A stretch of DNA of 64,000 nt from Paludibacter sp. (GTDB lineage Bacteria; Bacteroidota; Bacteroidia; Bacteroidales; Paludibacteraceae). The position numbers and the translations under genes were made by a program. The notes under the pieces are model-generated. The model searched no databases, had not been told where the DNA came from, and saw nothing but the letters and a program-made list of their open reading frames with translations. Of this stretch, positions 56,170-64,000 are shown one piece after another. The stretch's first letter is position 1. Every line of letters begins with the position of its first letter. Location of the stretch: NCBI GenBank assembly GCA_023666945.1, contig JAMPAY010000006.1, forward strand, positions 1 to 64,000, given 5' to 3'.

Positions 56170-56931
56170 TTATTTGCGATGACGGGTAAGCATTCTCTTC
56201 AGCACAAAGCAGATTATGGCAATACATAGGACAACAAGTAAAGCAATGGACAACTCATGACTATAACGATTTATTAAATCGGCTTGTCCGTGTGCCACAT
56301 AGCCCAACAATGCCAATACCGTATTCCACAAGAATGCACCCAAGAATGTGTAGAACAGGAATGCCATGAAATTCATGCGTGCCAATCCGGCAGGGATAGA
56401 TATAAGTTGTCGAATAGCCGGAATGAAGCGTCCTATAAAAGTTGATACCTTCCCGTGATGATTAAAATACTCCTCTGCTTTTCGTATTTTGTCTGCATTG
56501 AGCAGCAATATATGTCCTAAACGACTATCTGCCAAGGCATAAACGATAGGTCGCCCTAACCAGAGAGCAAGCAGATAGTTAATAACAGCCCCCAACACGG
56601 CTCCCAATGTGCCGAAAAAAACGATGAGCAAGACATTGAACACATAGGAATCGGTAAGATTGAGCGGACTATCCGGTTCTTCTGCCACATAGACAGCCGG
56701 TGGAATTACCACCTCTGAGGGGAAAGGAATGAAACTGCTCTCCAAGGTCATCAGTGCAGTAACCGAGAGATAGTTCATATGGTTGGCATACCAATCGGTA
56801 ACAGCCTGCACAAGCGATATATGTTGTTCTGTTGTCGTGTTAAGCGTATCAATAGCATTGTCGGATGCAGATTGTGCCCAAACACCCGACAGTGCACTAC
56901 ATAAGAGACAACACATTATAAATTTCTTCAT
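56170..56931 (-). CDS. DedA-family membrane protein
   Basis: 253 residues. An unusual signal-peptide-like start (MKKFIMCCLLCSALSGVWAQ) and a 30-residue linker precede the DedA core. The core has ESSFIPFPSEVVIPPAVYVA, GTLGAVLGAVINYLLALWLG and the signature GRFIPAIRQLISIPAGLARM. DedA proteins are inner-membrane lipid-related transporters or scramblases, important for envelope stability. The extra leader is unlike short DedA relatives and may be a non-cleaved or processed start. It overlaps the TPR gene by 4 bases. Confidence 0.88.
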   Translation of the reverse strand: MKKFIMCCLLCSALSGVWAQSASDNAIDTLNTTTEQHISLVQAVTDWYANHMNYLSVTALMTLESSFIPFPSEVVIPPAVYVAEEPDSPLNLTDSYVFNVLLIVFFGTLGAVLGAVINYLLALWLGRPIVYALADSRLGHILLLNADKIRKAEEYFNHHGKVSTFIGRFIPAIRQLISIPAGLARMNFMAFLFYTFLGAFLWNTVLALLGYVAHGQADLINRYSHELSIALLVVLCIAIICFVLKRMLTRHRK

Positions 56932-58355
56932 CGTGACTTATTTTTTTTCACACCGCTCAGTGTCTGCTCATAGTTCTCGATAGTGTTTTTGGCATCGGGC
57001 AACATTCGGTAGAATATATCCTTTGCATCGGGATGAATGCGTATTGCGTTCTCCAGATATGAGCAGACCTTATCCAATTCGTTGCGCAATACATGAATGA
57101 TTGCTAATGTGAGATTGGTTTCCAACCGTTCGGAGTCCATTTTATATGCCTTTCGCAGTACTTTGTATGCATTATCGTAATCTTCATACAGAATAAGTAC
57201 ACCTGCATAAGAAAGGTATGCACTGACATTATCGGGCTGCAAACGCATACTCAGGCGCGCCATTGCCAACGCCTTTTGTTTATTACCTTGTTTGACATAG
57301 ATATCCGCCAATCGTTCGGGGATTTTGAAATCGTCAGGGCAATCTTTCCGCAACAGTTCAAGCAATTTTGCAGCATCTTTCCAACGATGTAGTTCCCACT
57401 TGCAATCAGCAAATCTCCACATCATATCGGAAGTAGAGTAGCCTAATTTAAGTGCTTTGGTATAGTAGGCAGAAGCCTGCTTGTAATCTTGATGTACATA
57501 CGCCAAGTCGGCTTGCAGTGCAGCCAATAAATCTTTGCGTTGCGGGAACTGCTCCACCATATATTCCACACATTCTTCAGCCTCCTGCACACGATCAGCC
57601 ATAAGCAATGTTTGCGTCTTAACCAACCATGCCATTTCATCGTAAGGGTTAATGGCCAATACATATTCGAACGCTTCGAGTGCTTCATCGCACCTATCTT
57701 TCAGAACAGCCACCGACCCTTTAAGCAACCATGCCGCTGCCATATAGGGATTAACTTTGATAGCCTTATCGGCAAACATCTCTGCCTGTACGCCATCCCC
57801 TCGTTCCAAAACACAGCGTCCTAATGCCGTAAGTACCTCGGCATTATCGGGTTGCAATTTTTCCGCCTGCAGCAGATAGTCGTATGCCAAATCCATTCTG
57901 CCACAATCGCTGAGAACCAAGGCTATATCTACCGTATATTCTTCAATATCCCATCTCAAATCCAACAGTTGCTTTGCCTGCCTAAGTGCCTCTTCGAAAC
58001 GTTCCAAATAGGCTAAAATACGGAAACGCAAATAGCACCACCACGGTTCTTCTGCCAACGGATATGTATCTACCACTTGTAATGCCTCGACAAACATATC
58101 CATTTCTATCAGTATTTCTGCTTTCAAGAGTTTGAAGATATTGTCTTGCGGATGTTGAGTAACAGCAATTTTAAGCACCTGATCTGCCAAATAGAGTTGG
58201 TGCTTATCCAAATAGAGATCGAACAAGTCTTCTAAATCCTCCGCATCAAAATACACATTTTTCTCTCCGGGGAGCAACATTTGTTCGAATCGTTTGGCCA
58301 CTTGTTGCAAACGTTTCGCTTCTTCGTTGGAATGTGCCGAAGGATGCTTCATCAT
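56928..58355 (-). CDS. TPR-repeat protein
   Basis: 475 residues, no signal peptide. The region from about residue 30 to 450 is a chain of tetratricopeptide repeats, for example ADQVLKIAVTQHPQDNIFKL, AYDYLLQAEKLQPDNAEVLT, ALEAFEYVLAINPYDEMAWL and AYKVLRKAYKMDSERLETNL. It is a protein-interaction scaffold in the cytoplasm; its partner is unknown. 4-base overlaps with both yqeY and the dedA gene place it in the tail of the division operon. Confidence 0.85.
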   Translation of the reverse strand: MMKHPSAHSNEEAKRLQQVAKRFEQMLLPGEKNVYFDAEDLEDLFDLYLDKHQLYLADQVLKIAVTQHPQDNIFKLLKAEILIEMDMFVEALQVVDTYPLAEEPWWCYLRFRILAYLERFEEALRQAKQLLDLRWDIEEYTVDIALVLSDCGRMDLAYDYLLQAEKLQPDNAEVLTALGRCVLERGDGVQAEMFADKAIKVNPYMAAAWLLKGSVAVLKDRCDEALEAFEYVLAINPYDEMAWLVKTQTLLMADRVQEAEECVEYMVEQFPQRKDLLAALQADLAYVHQDYKQASAYYTKALKLGYSTSDMMWRFADCKWELHRWKDAAKLLELLRKDCPDDFKIPERLADIYVKQGNKQKALAMARLSMRLQPDNVSAYLSYAGVLILYEDYDNAYKVLRKAYKMDSERLETNLTLAIIHVLRNELDKVCSYLENAIRIHPDAKDIFYRMLPDAKNTIENYEQTLSGVKKNKSR

Positions 58356-58801
58356 TGCAAAAGTTCTTTTACTTTAAGCGAAATGAGTCGACCTTCTGCT
58401 TTGCCAGCCAATTGTTTGGTAGCCGTTCCCATGACTTTACCCATATCTTGCGGTCCTGTCGCACCGACGGCAGCAATGATTCCTTTGAGCACAGTCACCA
58501 ACTCATCTTCAGACATCTGTTTGGGCAGATATTTCTCTATCACCTTTACTTGTGCCAATTCGTTTTCCGCCAATTCGAGACGATTGGCAGCCGTGTACAT
58601 TTCTGCCGATTCCTTACGTTGTTTTACCATCTTTTGCAGCACTCGCACTGCTTGTTCATCGGTAAGTTCACCATTGTTCCCTTTAGCCGTCTTTGCCTCA
58701 AGAAACTCTTTTTTTACGCCACGCAGTGCATCCATAGCCACTTTGTCTTGTGCAAGCATGGCTTTCTTGATGTCTTCGCTTACTTGATCAAATAAATTCA
58801 T
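58352..58801 (-). CDS. YqeY/GatB-related protein
   Basis: 149 residues from ATG 58801 (MNLFDQVSEDIKKAMLAQDK), the usual start; an upstream frame of 33 codons is not family-like. It is the GatB/YqeY domain, with the KYLPKQMSEDEL segment and MGKVMGTATKQLAGKAEGR. The family resembles the tail of the tRNA amidotransferase subunit GatB, but the function of stand-alone YqeY is unsettled. It is 70 bases after ftsZ and overlaps the TPR gene by 4 bases. Confidence 0.88.
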   Translation of the reverse strand: MNLFDQVSEDIKKAMLAQDKVAMDALRGVKKEFLEAKTAKGNNGELTDEQAVRVLQKMVKQRKESAEMYTAANRLELAENELAQVKVIEKYLPKQMSEDELVTVLKGIIAAVGATGPQDMGKVMGTATKQLAGKAEGRLISLKVKELLQ

Positions 58802-58871
58802 ATTATCTATTGTATATAACCATTCGATACGCATAATAATAGTGTACGAACAGCATGTTAAACATTCATTA

Positions 58872-60122
58872 TCAACGTCGGCGCATATATGCCGGAACAT
58901 CCTCTATTTGCTGTTGTTCGTTAGCGGAAAGATTATCCAAATCAATAATATCGTCCTCTTCCCATACGATGGTTGGTGCAGAAGGTATATCTTGCACCTC
59001 ATTGGCAACGAGTTCTATTTCCTTCTGTTCCCCTCCCCCATTGGCAATATTTCCATAGTAAGCATCGATAGCCCCATCAATTGTTATTTTAGGCGTTTCC
59101 AGTTGCGTCGTTTTATTTTCAGCCATTGTTTCTTCGGTTTGCACAGCCTCTTCCAATCCGGGAATGTCGCTTACACTATAGCCCGTTGCAATAATGGTAA
59201 CTCTGACACTTTCACCCAACGAATTGTCGTAAGATGCTCCCCACTTGAAGCCGACATCGTCGCCGATAGAGTCGCTGAACGCCTGTACTTCATCTAATTC
59301 TGCCATACGAATGGCATGTTCTTCAGAGCAGTAGAAATTGAGCAAAATACGCCCTGCACCATGCACATTGGTTGTATTGACCAATGGTGAATTAAGTGCA
59401 TTTTCGATGGCTCTCGTAATACGTTTTTCACCATCTGCAACACCCACATTCATTATAGCCACATTACCATCTTTGAGCGTATTGTAAACATCTTGGAAGT
59501 CGGTATTGATATATCCCGGTTCCGTAATAATTTCGGCAATTGACTTGGCCGCATTGCACACCACTTCATCAGCCTTACTGAAAGCATTGGGTAAATCGAA
59601 ATCGGGGAAAAGCAGTTTCAATTTCTCGTTGTTGATAACCAAAAGGGCATCGGTATGTTGCGCCAAATTGGCCACTCCCACCATTGCTTTCCGAATAGCC
59701 CTTTTTCCTTCGAAGGCAAAAGGAATGGTAACAATACCTACCGTAAGTATACCCATTTCTTGTGCTATCTCAGCCACAACAGGTGAAGCCCCCGTACCGG
59801 TTCCGCCTCCCATTCCCGCTGTAATAAAGACCATACGCGTGCCGTCATCCAAGGCTTCTTTGATACGTTCTTTGTTTTCTTCGGCATAAGCACGTGCTTT
59901 TTCGGGATTTCCTCCCGCCCCCAACATTGCTATTGACAACTTGGCGGGCACAGACATCTTTTCCAAGGCCTGAACATCGGTATTACATACCAAAAAAGAC
60001 ACATCGCGTATGCCCTGCTTGTACATGTAATTGACCGCATTGCAGCCACCTCCGCCAACACCCAATACTTTGATGATGCTATTTTCTTGTATATCCAAAA
60101 TCAATGGCAAACCTTCTTCCAT
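58872..60122 (-). CDS. ftsZ: Cell-division protein FtsZ
   Basis: 416 residues; tubulin-like GTPase that forms the division ring. GTP-binding signature GMGGGTGTGASP (103-114), a synergy (T7) loop NTDFQDV, and the conserved C-terminal peptide VPAYMRRR that binds FtsA. A variable linker (about 325-400) is rich in E, T and I. It follows ftsA by 32 bases in the order murC-ftsQ-ftsA-ftsZ. Confidence 0.97.
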   Translation of the reverse strand: MEEGLPLILDIQENSIIKVLGVGGGGCNAVNYMYKQGIRDVSFLVCNTDVQALEKMSVPAKLSIAMLGAGGNPEKARAYAEENKERIKEALDDGTRMVFITAGMGGGTGTGASPVVAEIAQEMGILTVGIVTIPFAFEGKRAIRKAMVGVANLAQHTDALLVINNEKLKLLFPDFDLPNAFSKADEVVCNAAKSIAEIITEPGYINTDFQDVYNTLKDGNVAIMNVGVADGEKRITRAIENALNSPLVNTTNVHGAGRILLNFYCSEEHAIRMAELDEVQAFSDSIGDDVGFKWGASYDNSLGESVRVTIIATGYSVSDIPGLEEAVQTEETMAENKTTQLETPKITIDGAIDAYYGNIANGGGEQKEIELVANEVQDIPSAPTIVWEEDDIIDLDNLSANEQQQIEDVPAYMRRR

Positions 60123-60154
60123 ACGTTTTCTATTATGATAAATATATTATAGGG

Positions 60155-61438
60155 TTAATCATTGGTAAAGAACCCTATTGTGATCTGTTCTATTGTATCT
60201 TTAACCCTTTTTAATCGTCCTTTTTTGATAGGGGAATCCAAAAGCACTCCTTGCGGGCAACGTTTGCGATAATCGGCAGCCAATGCCAATGTTCCTACCA
60301 ATGAGGAATACTCGGGTTTGTAATATTCTTCCACTGCATCCAATTCCAACCAATCGGCATGCGAACCAAAAACAACCGGCAGTGTTGTATATTGTTGCAA
60401 GAAAGGAACCAAGCCCGTCAACAATGCTCCGCCTCCCGTAACATAGATTTTTGCGATCTCCGTTTCGTAGTTCTTCAACTCCGCCATTATCGGCATAACT
60501 ATTTCGCTCAAACGCGATTGTATAATCATTGCCAAAAATTGTGTAGTGACCGTAATTTGCCCTTGTTCCGCATGATTGGCTCTCATACGCAAGGTTCTAT
60601 TCTCCTTGACATATTTCTCTGCAGCCGCACCGAAAACAACTTTGGCTTTCTCTGCCATTTCAAATTGTATCTGCTGCGATTGTAAATCGCGAGTGATATT
60701 GTATCCACCCAAAGGATAGACTTTAGCAAACAAGCAACTATCGTTCTTACATATAGTGAGCGTAGTGGTTTGTGCTCCAAAGTCAATAATGGCACAGCCG
60801 TACTCATGATCCTCATTACCTGCCAATGCTGTCATGTGCGCATAAGGTTGCGCCCATAGAAAATCAATAGATCTGCCTGTACGCGCAAAAGCCCCCACCA
60901 TACGCGACATCGTTTCTTCCTTAGCAATGAACACATTGTAGGTAATTTGTAACTCCTTTACTTTCTGCGACTCGGTAGGCGGATAATCTTGTTCTATACC
61001 ATCCAGCTCAAAAGTAATCGGTTCGACATTGGTCACCTTCAATTGAGGATACTTCTTTTCTATTTTTTCCACCACTTCGGTTTCCATTGCCTTCAGAAGT
61101 TTCTCTGTAACGCTTTGCTTATTGATCAAATTACGCTTAACAGGTACCATGGTGGCTTGTACAGTTCCACCTACAGTAACAAAAACAGAAAGAATTTCAT
61201 CTTTGAGTCCTATGCGATTTTTCAATTTAAGCAACAAATCACCTATTAAAAATCCTGCATCACTTGTGTTCTTAACGACTCCTTTAGCCATATATTTATA
61301 GTTAGAGATAGACTCCACTCCCAATATATGCAGCGTCTTATCAGCATTTTCTATTGCCGCCATTGCACGGATAGCAGAACTACCCATATCAATAGCCACT
61401 AAAGGCATTGATTCTTTGGTATGTATTCGTTCTTTCAT
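60155..61438 (-). CDS. ftsA: Cell-division protein FtsA
   Basis: 427 residues; actin-like ATPase that anchors FtsZ to the membrane. It has MPLVAIDMGSSAIRAM, the SHS2-type insertion, FGAQTTTLTI and the nucleotide-site segment IYVTGGGALLTGL. The C-terminal end (GRLKRVKDTIEQITIGFFTND) is the usual membrane-binding amphipathic helix. It lies between ftsQ (34-base gap) and ftsZ (32-base gap). Confidence 0.95.
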   Translation of the reverse strand: MKERIHTKESMPLVAIDMGSSAIRAMAAIENADKTLHILGVESISNYKYMAKGVVKNTSDAGFLIGDLLLKLKNRIGLKDEILSVFVTVGGTVQATMVPVKRNLINKQSVTEKLLKAMETEVVEKIEKKYPQLKVTNVEPITFELDGIEQDYPPTESQKVKELQITYNVFIAKEETMSRMVGAFARTGRSIDFLWAQPYAHMTALAGNEDHEYGCAIIDFGAQTTTLTICKNDSCLFAKVYPLGGYNITRDLQSQQIQFEMAEKAKVVFGAAAEKYVKENRTLRMRANHAEQGQITVTTQFLAMIIQSRLSEIVMPIMAELKNYETEIAKIYVTGGGALLTGLVPFLQQYTTLPVVFGSHADWLELDAVEEYYKPEYSSLVGTLALAADYRKRCPQGVLLDSPIKKGRLKRVKDTIEQITIGFFTND

Positions 61439-61472
61439 TTTCTTCTTCCATTAATAATCTTTTGCCGACACA

Positions 61473-62207
61473 TTACTTACGACATATCACCTGCCCTTTA
61501 TAGCGCAAATCGACCTCTTTATAATCTTTCCAACCGATTTTGCCAAACCCCTCTTTGTAAAATGTCTGCAATTTATTCAGTTTCTGTTCGTACCCATCCA
61601 ATCTACCCAAGAGAATGATATGCCCTCCCACACGCGGCACCAATTCGATTTGTTTTGTGGGGGTTACGTGTATCTGTTCTATTTGCGCATTCCAAAAGCC
61701 ATCTTCTATATAGCATACAAAATCAAACAATTCCTCTTGCGCCATACGTTGCGTAACTCTACCTGTGATTACAGGTACATAGCAAGCCATTGATGCCAAT
61801 GAAGGTATAATCTGACGATCGGCATCAACATAGTAGTTTTCATCGGTTGCCACCCGCAGTTTAGGTACACGCTGATAAACGTCCATGCAAACCTTACCCG
61901 TATTGGTTTTATAGCACTCGACTTCCCGTACGACAGGATAGGTCCGCACAACCGTTTCAATATCTTCCGTCAGCACATTTTCCAATCGTTTTCCTACCGG
62001 ATACCGGTTGTGTTCTTTCAGCAACTGCTCCAATGTCGCAGGTTGTACAAACCGGCGCTTTACACTATCTACAATATGAATTTCAAAAACATTACATATA
62101 TCTTCGGACGTTGCTTCGTGCGGCAAAAAGGCAAACACAACCACCCAATAGGTTACGACCAAAATCGCCCCCACAACAGATAAAGATATATACAACGTCT
62201 TTTTCAT
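61473..62207 (-). CDS. ftsQ: Cell-division protein FtsQ
   Basis: 244 residues; one N-terminal membrane helix (about 5-28), then a periplasmic POTRA-like domain (RRFVQPATLEQLLKEHNRYP, then ENVLTEDIETVVRTYP) and a C-terminal beta part. It is part of the division complex in the periplasm. Its ATG overlaps the murC stop by 4 bases, so the two are translationally coupled. Confidence 0.9.
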   Translation of the reverse strand: MKKTLYISLSVVGAILVVTYWVVVFAFLPHEATSEDICNVFEIHIVDSVKRRFVQPATLEQLLKEHNRYPVGKRLENVLTEDIETVVRTYPVVREVECYKTNTGKVCMDVYQRVPKLRVATDENYYVDADRQIIPSLASMACYVPVITGRVTQRMAQEELFDFVCYIEDGFWNAQIEQIHVTPTKQIELVPRVGGHIILLGRLDGYEQKLNKLQTFYKEGFGKIGWKDYKEVDLRYKGQVICRK

Positions 62208-63652
62208 TTTAAGGCTTTTGCTATATCAGACACAAGACGATCTATATCGCCTGCTCCGAAAGTAACGACCACCGCATTCTGTTGCCCTTGCAGATGACCG
62301 ATGAGATTTTCTTTACTTACAACCGCTTTATGCCCACAAGTAATTTTATCCAACAACATCTCGGAAGACACTCCCTCTATAGGTTCCTCACGCGCAGGAT
62401 ATATCGGTAGCAATAAGACTTCATCCAACTCAGACAACACACGTGCAAAAGCATCCGCAAAATCGCGGGTTCGTGTATACAGATGCGGTTGGAATACGCC
62501 TACCAATTTACGTTCGGGAAACAAGACACGTACAGAGCGAATGGTTGCCTGCAATTCTGTAGGGTGATGTGCATAGTCATCTATATAGGCGATACGAGAA
62601 TTGTTTACATGCACGTTAAAACGACGATACACACCTGAATAAGAAGCCAAACCCAATCGCAATTCGTTAGCAGACACCCCATTCAACCACGCCACAGCCA
62701 TAGCCGCCACACTATTTTCGATATTTACATAAGCAGGAACGCCTAATTTCAGATTTAAGACCGACTCATTAGGAGTGTGGAAATCGAAACGGATTTCTCC
62801 TTTCTCTATCTTGATATTATCTACCCAAAAATCAGCCTCTTCATCCACAGCATAGGTATAGCACCGAACATTAGCACCCAATCGAGGTGTAAGTGCAAGT
62901 CCTTTTTTCATAATGAGCGCACCCCCAGGACGAATGAGTGACGTATAATATTCGAACCCCTCACGGAAACCTTCCGCATTGCCATAGACATCCAAATGAT
63001 CGGGGTCTACAGCAGTAATAACCGACATATAGGGATGCAAGTGATGAAAACTACGATCAAACTCATCAGCCTCCACAACCACATAGTTACTCTCTGCCGA
63101 CAACAACAGATTAGTACCGTAATTATTACTAATACCTCCCAAGAAAGCATTACAATTGATTTCCGATTGATACATCAAGTGAGCGAGAATGGTACTTGTA
63201 GTGGTTTTACCATGCGTACCCGCCACACAGAGTGCACGCATTTGACGTGTCACTTGCCCCAATACTTCTGCACGCTTAAAAATTAGGAATCCCTCCGACA
63301 CAAAATAGCGTAATTGTGCCTGACTCTCAGGAACTGCCGGAGTACGCACCACCATTGTGTGCAGTTTATCCGTAAAAGCGACCGGCAATGCAGCGACAGT
63401 GTCATCATAGATTATTTCAATACCTTCGGTCTGCAATTCGGACGTAAGCGGAGAAGGCGTACGGTCGTAACCGGCCACAGCAAAGCCTTTGGAAGAGAAG
63501 AAACGCGCAAGCGCACTCATACCGATGCCGCCAATACCCAAAAAAAATACCGAAGTAAATTTTCCCGCATCCCCCTGCCGCCAAGAGCAAGTATCCGACG
63601 TCTCCTTATGCTCCAAAACAAGTTGCCGATAATCCGCAGTATCTATTGACAT
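62204..63652 (-). CDS. murC: UDP-N-acetylmuramate-L-alanine ligase
   Basis: 482 residues from ATG 63652; an upstream in-frame extension (54 codons) has no family match. It joins L-Ala to UDP-MurNAc in peptidoglycan synthesis. Rossmann motif VFFLGIGGIGMSALARFFSS (about 35-54), ATP loop AGTHGKTTTST (144-154), and the conserved DEFDRSFHHLHP and YAHHPTEL. First gene of the murC-ftsQ-ftsA-ftsZ group, with its own promoter. Confidence 0.97.
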   Translation of the reverse strand: MSIDTADYRQLVLEHKETSDTCSWRQGDAGKFTSVFFLGIGGIGMSALARFFSSKGFAVAGYDRTPSPLTSELQTEGIEIIYDDTVAALPVAFTDKLHTMVVRTPAVPESQAQLRYFVSEGFLIFKRAEVLGQVTRQMRALCVAGTHGKTTTSTILAHLMYQSEINCNAFLGGISNNYGTNLLLSAESNYVVVEADEFDRSFHHLHPYMSVITAVDPDHLDVYGNAEGFREGFEYYTSLIRPGGALIMKKGLALTPRLGANVRCYTYAVDEEADFWVDNIKIEKGEIRFDFHTPNESVLNLKLGVPAYVNIENSVAAMAVAWLNGVSANELRLGLASYSGVYRRFNVHVNNSRIAYIDDYAHHPTELQATIRSVRVLFPERKLVGVFQPHLYTRTRDFADAFARVLSELDEVLLLPIYPAREEPIEGVSSEMLLDKITCGHKAVVSKENLIGHLQGQQNAVVVTFGAGDIDRLVSDIAKALK

Positions 63653-63967
63653 ATTTATAAAATCTTTACTAAACAGGCTATTACATATCTTTTCTATAGA
63701 AAACTCTTTCAAAAAGGTGTGAGGGCAAAAGTACAAAAAAGCCTCGGAATACACAACCCCATTTTGACACTTTTTCGTAGTAAAACTACGGCAAGCAACC
63801 TTATCTGCGAACACAAGAATACAACTATTTCAAAAAAATCCACCAACAGAGGTACAAGGTACGGTTTTTGTTAGTAATTTTGCGACTTGATTCTATCAGA
63901 AACTGCCTGCACAAAGAAAAAACAGTTACTAAAGAATCGTATAACAAACAACTAAAAATTATACATT
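63653..63967. other. Divergent intergenic region
   Basis: Between murC (leftwards) and the ferritin gene (rightwards). It holds the murC promoter and a likely ferritin -7 box TAATTTTG (63875-63882) without a clear -33. Nothing else is seen. Confidence 0.5.
63726..63757 (-). promoter_or_regulatory. Promoter of the murC-ftsQAZ group
   Basis: Minus strand: -33 GTTG (63754-63757), 20-base spacer, -7 TACTTTTG (63726-63733). The leader to the ATG is about 70 bases. Confidence 0.65.
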
Positions 63968-64000
63968 ATGCTCAACAAACGTTTGGAAGAGGCATTGAAT
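63968..64000 (+). CDS. Start of a ferritin-like gene (partial)
   Basis: Only 11 codons are present: MLNKRLEEALN. This matches the start of bacterial non-haem ferritins, iron-storage proteins made as a 24-mer cage, but the fragment is too short to be sure. It runs off the right edge. Confidence 0.5.
   Translation, partial: MLNKRLEEALN

Noticed and set aside
1-64000. CRISPR array, insertion sequence, prophage or tRNA gene
   Set aside because: No regularly spaced repeats, transposase or phage-like frames, or cloverleaf-like sequences were seen by eye; a dedicated search was not possible.

Overview
The window looks like a chromosomal segment of a Bacteroidales (Bacteroidota) bacterium. The evidence is the set of gene families present: DUF4876/DUF6850/DUF4857 proteins, GldG, a LysM-PBP1 protein, FISUMP and BspA-type LRR proteins, and secreted proteins with type IX secretion-like C-terminal tails. 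Several promoters also match the Bacteroidota -33 TTTG / -7 TAnnTTTG pattern. No phage, insertion sequence, CRISPR array, tRNA or rRNA was found.

Layout. 363-1280: a patatin-like phospholipase. 11289 down to 1351 (minus): nine tightly packed genes that look like one surface-uptake operon. They encode a secreted propeller-like protein, a Cys/His-rich lipoprotein, a PepSY membrane protein, a TonB-dependent receptor, a DUF4876 lipoprotein, a DUF6850 outer-membrane barrel, an ABC ATPase, an ABC permease and a DUF4857 protein. 11779-12711: a FISUMP-type surface protein. 18896 down to 12859 (minus): an envelope operon with a SurA-like isomerase, GldG, LysM-PBP1 and a small barrel. 19168-26877 (minus): small secreted proteins, htpG, a frameshifted BspA-like LRR pseudogene, and grpE-dnaJ. 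27126-33386 (minus): four genes encoding two paralogous barrels (one fused to STN and OmpA domains) around two paralogous secreted proteins. 33511-43184 (minus): starch-related secreted proteins, namely a GH13 amylase and two CBM26-like multimodular proteins, plus a small C-terminally anchored protein.

43871-56093 (plus): two FKBP isomerases, a flippase with truA, a two-gene pectin cassette (GH28 and DUF4861), then lepA-nhaD-Wzz-like-comF. 63652 down to 56170 (minus): the end of the division/cell-wall cluster, murC-ftsQ-ftsA-ftsZ, followed by yqeY, a TPR protein and a DedA protein. A ferritin gene starts at 63968 and runs off the window.

The most interesting observations are: a perfect palindrome, TCTGCCA-N3-TGGCAGA, placed over the -33 region of both htpG and grpE-dnaJ, which looks like a non-CIRCE heat-shock operator; the four-gene barrel/secreted/secreted/STN-barrel-OmpA locus, which I cannot match to a described system; the nine-gene TonB/PepSY/ABC operon; and a repeated 'KHPF' module next to starch-binding domains. 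All functions are inferred from reading the sequence; no database search was possible.
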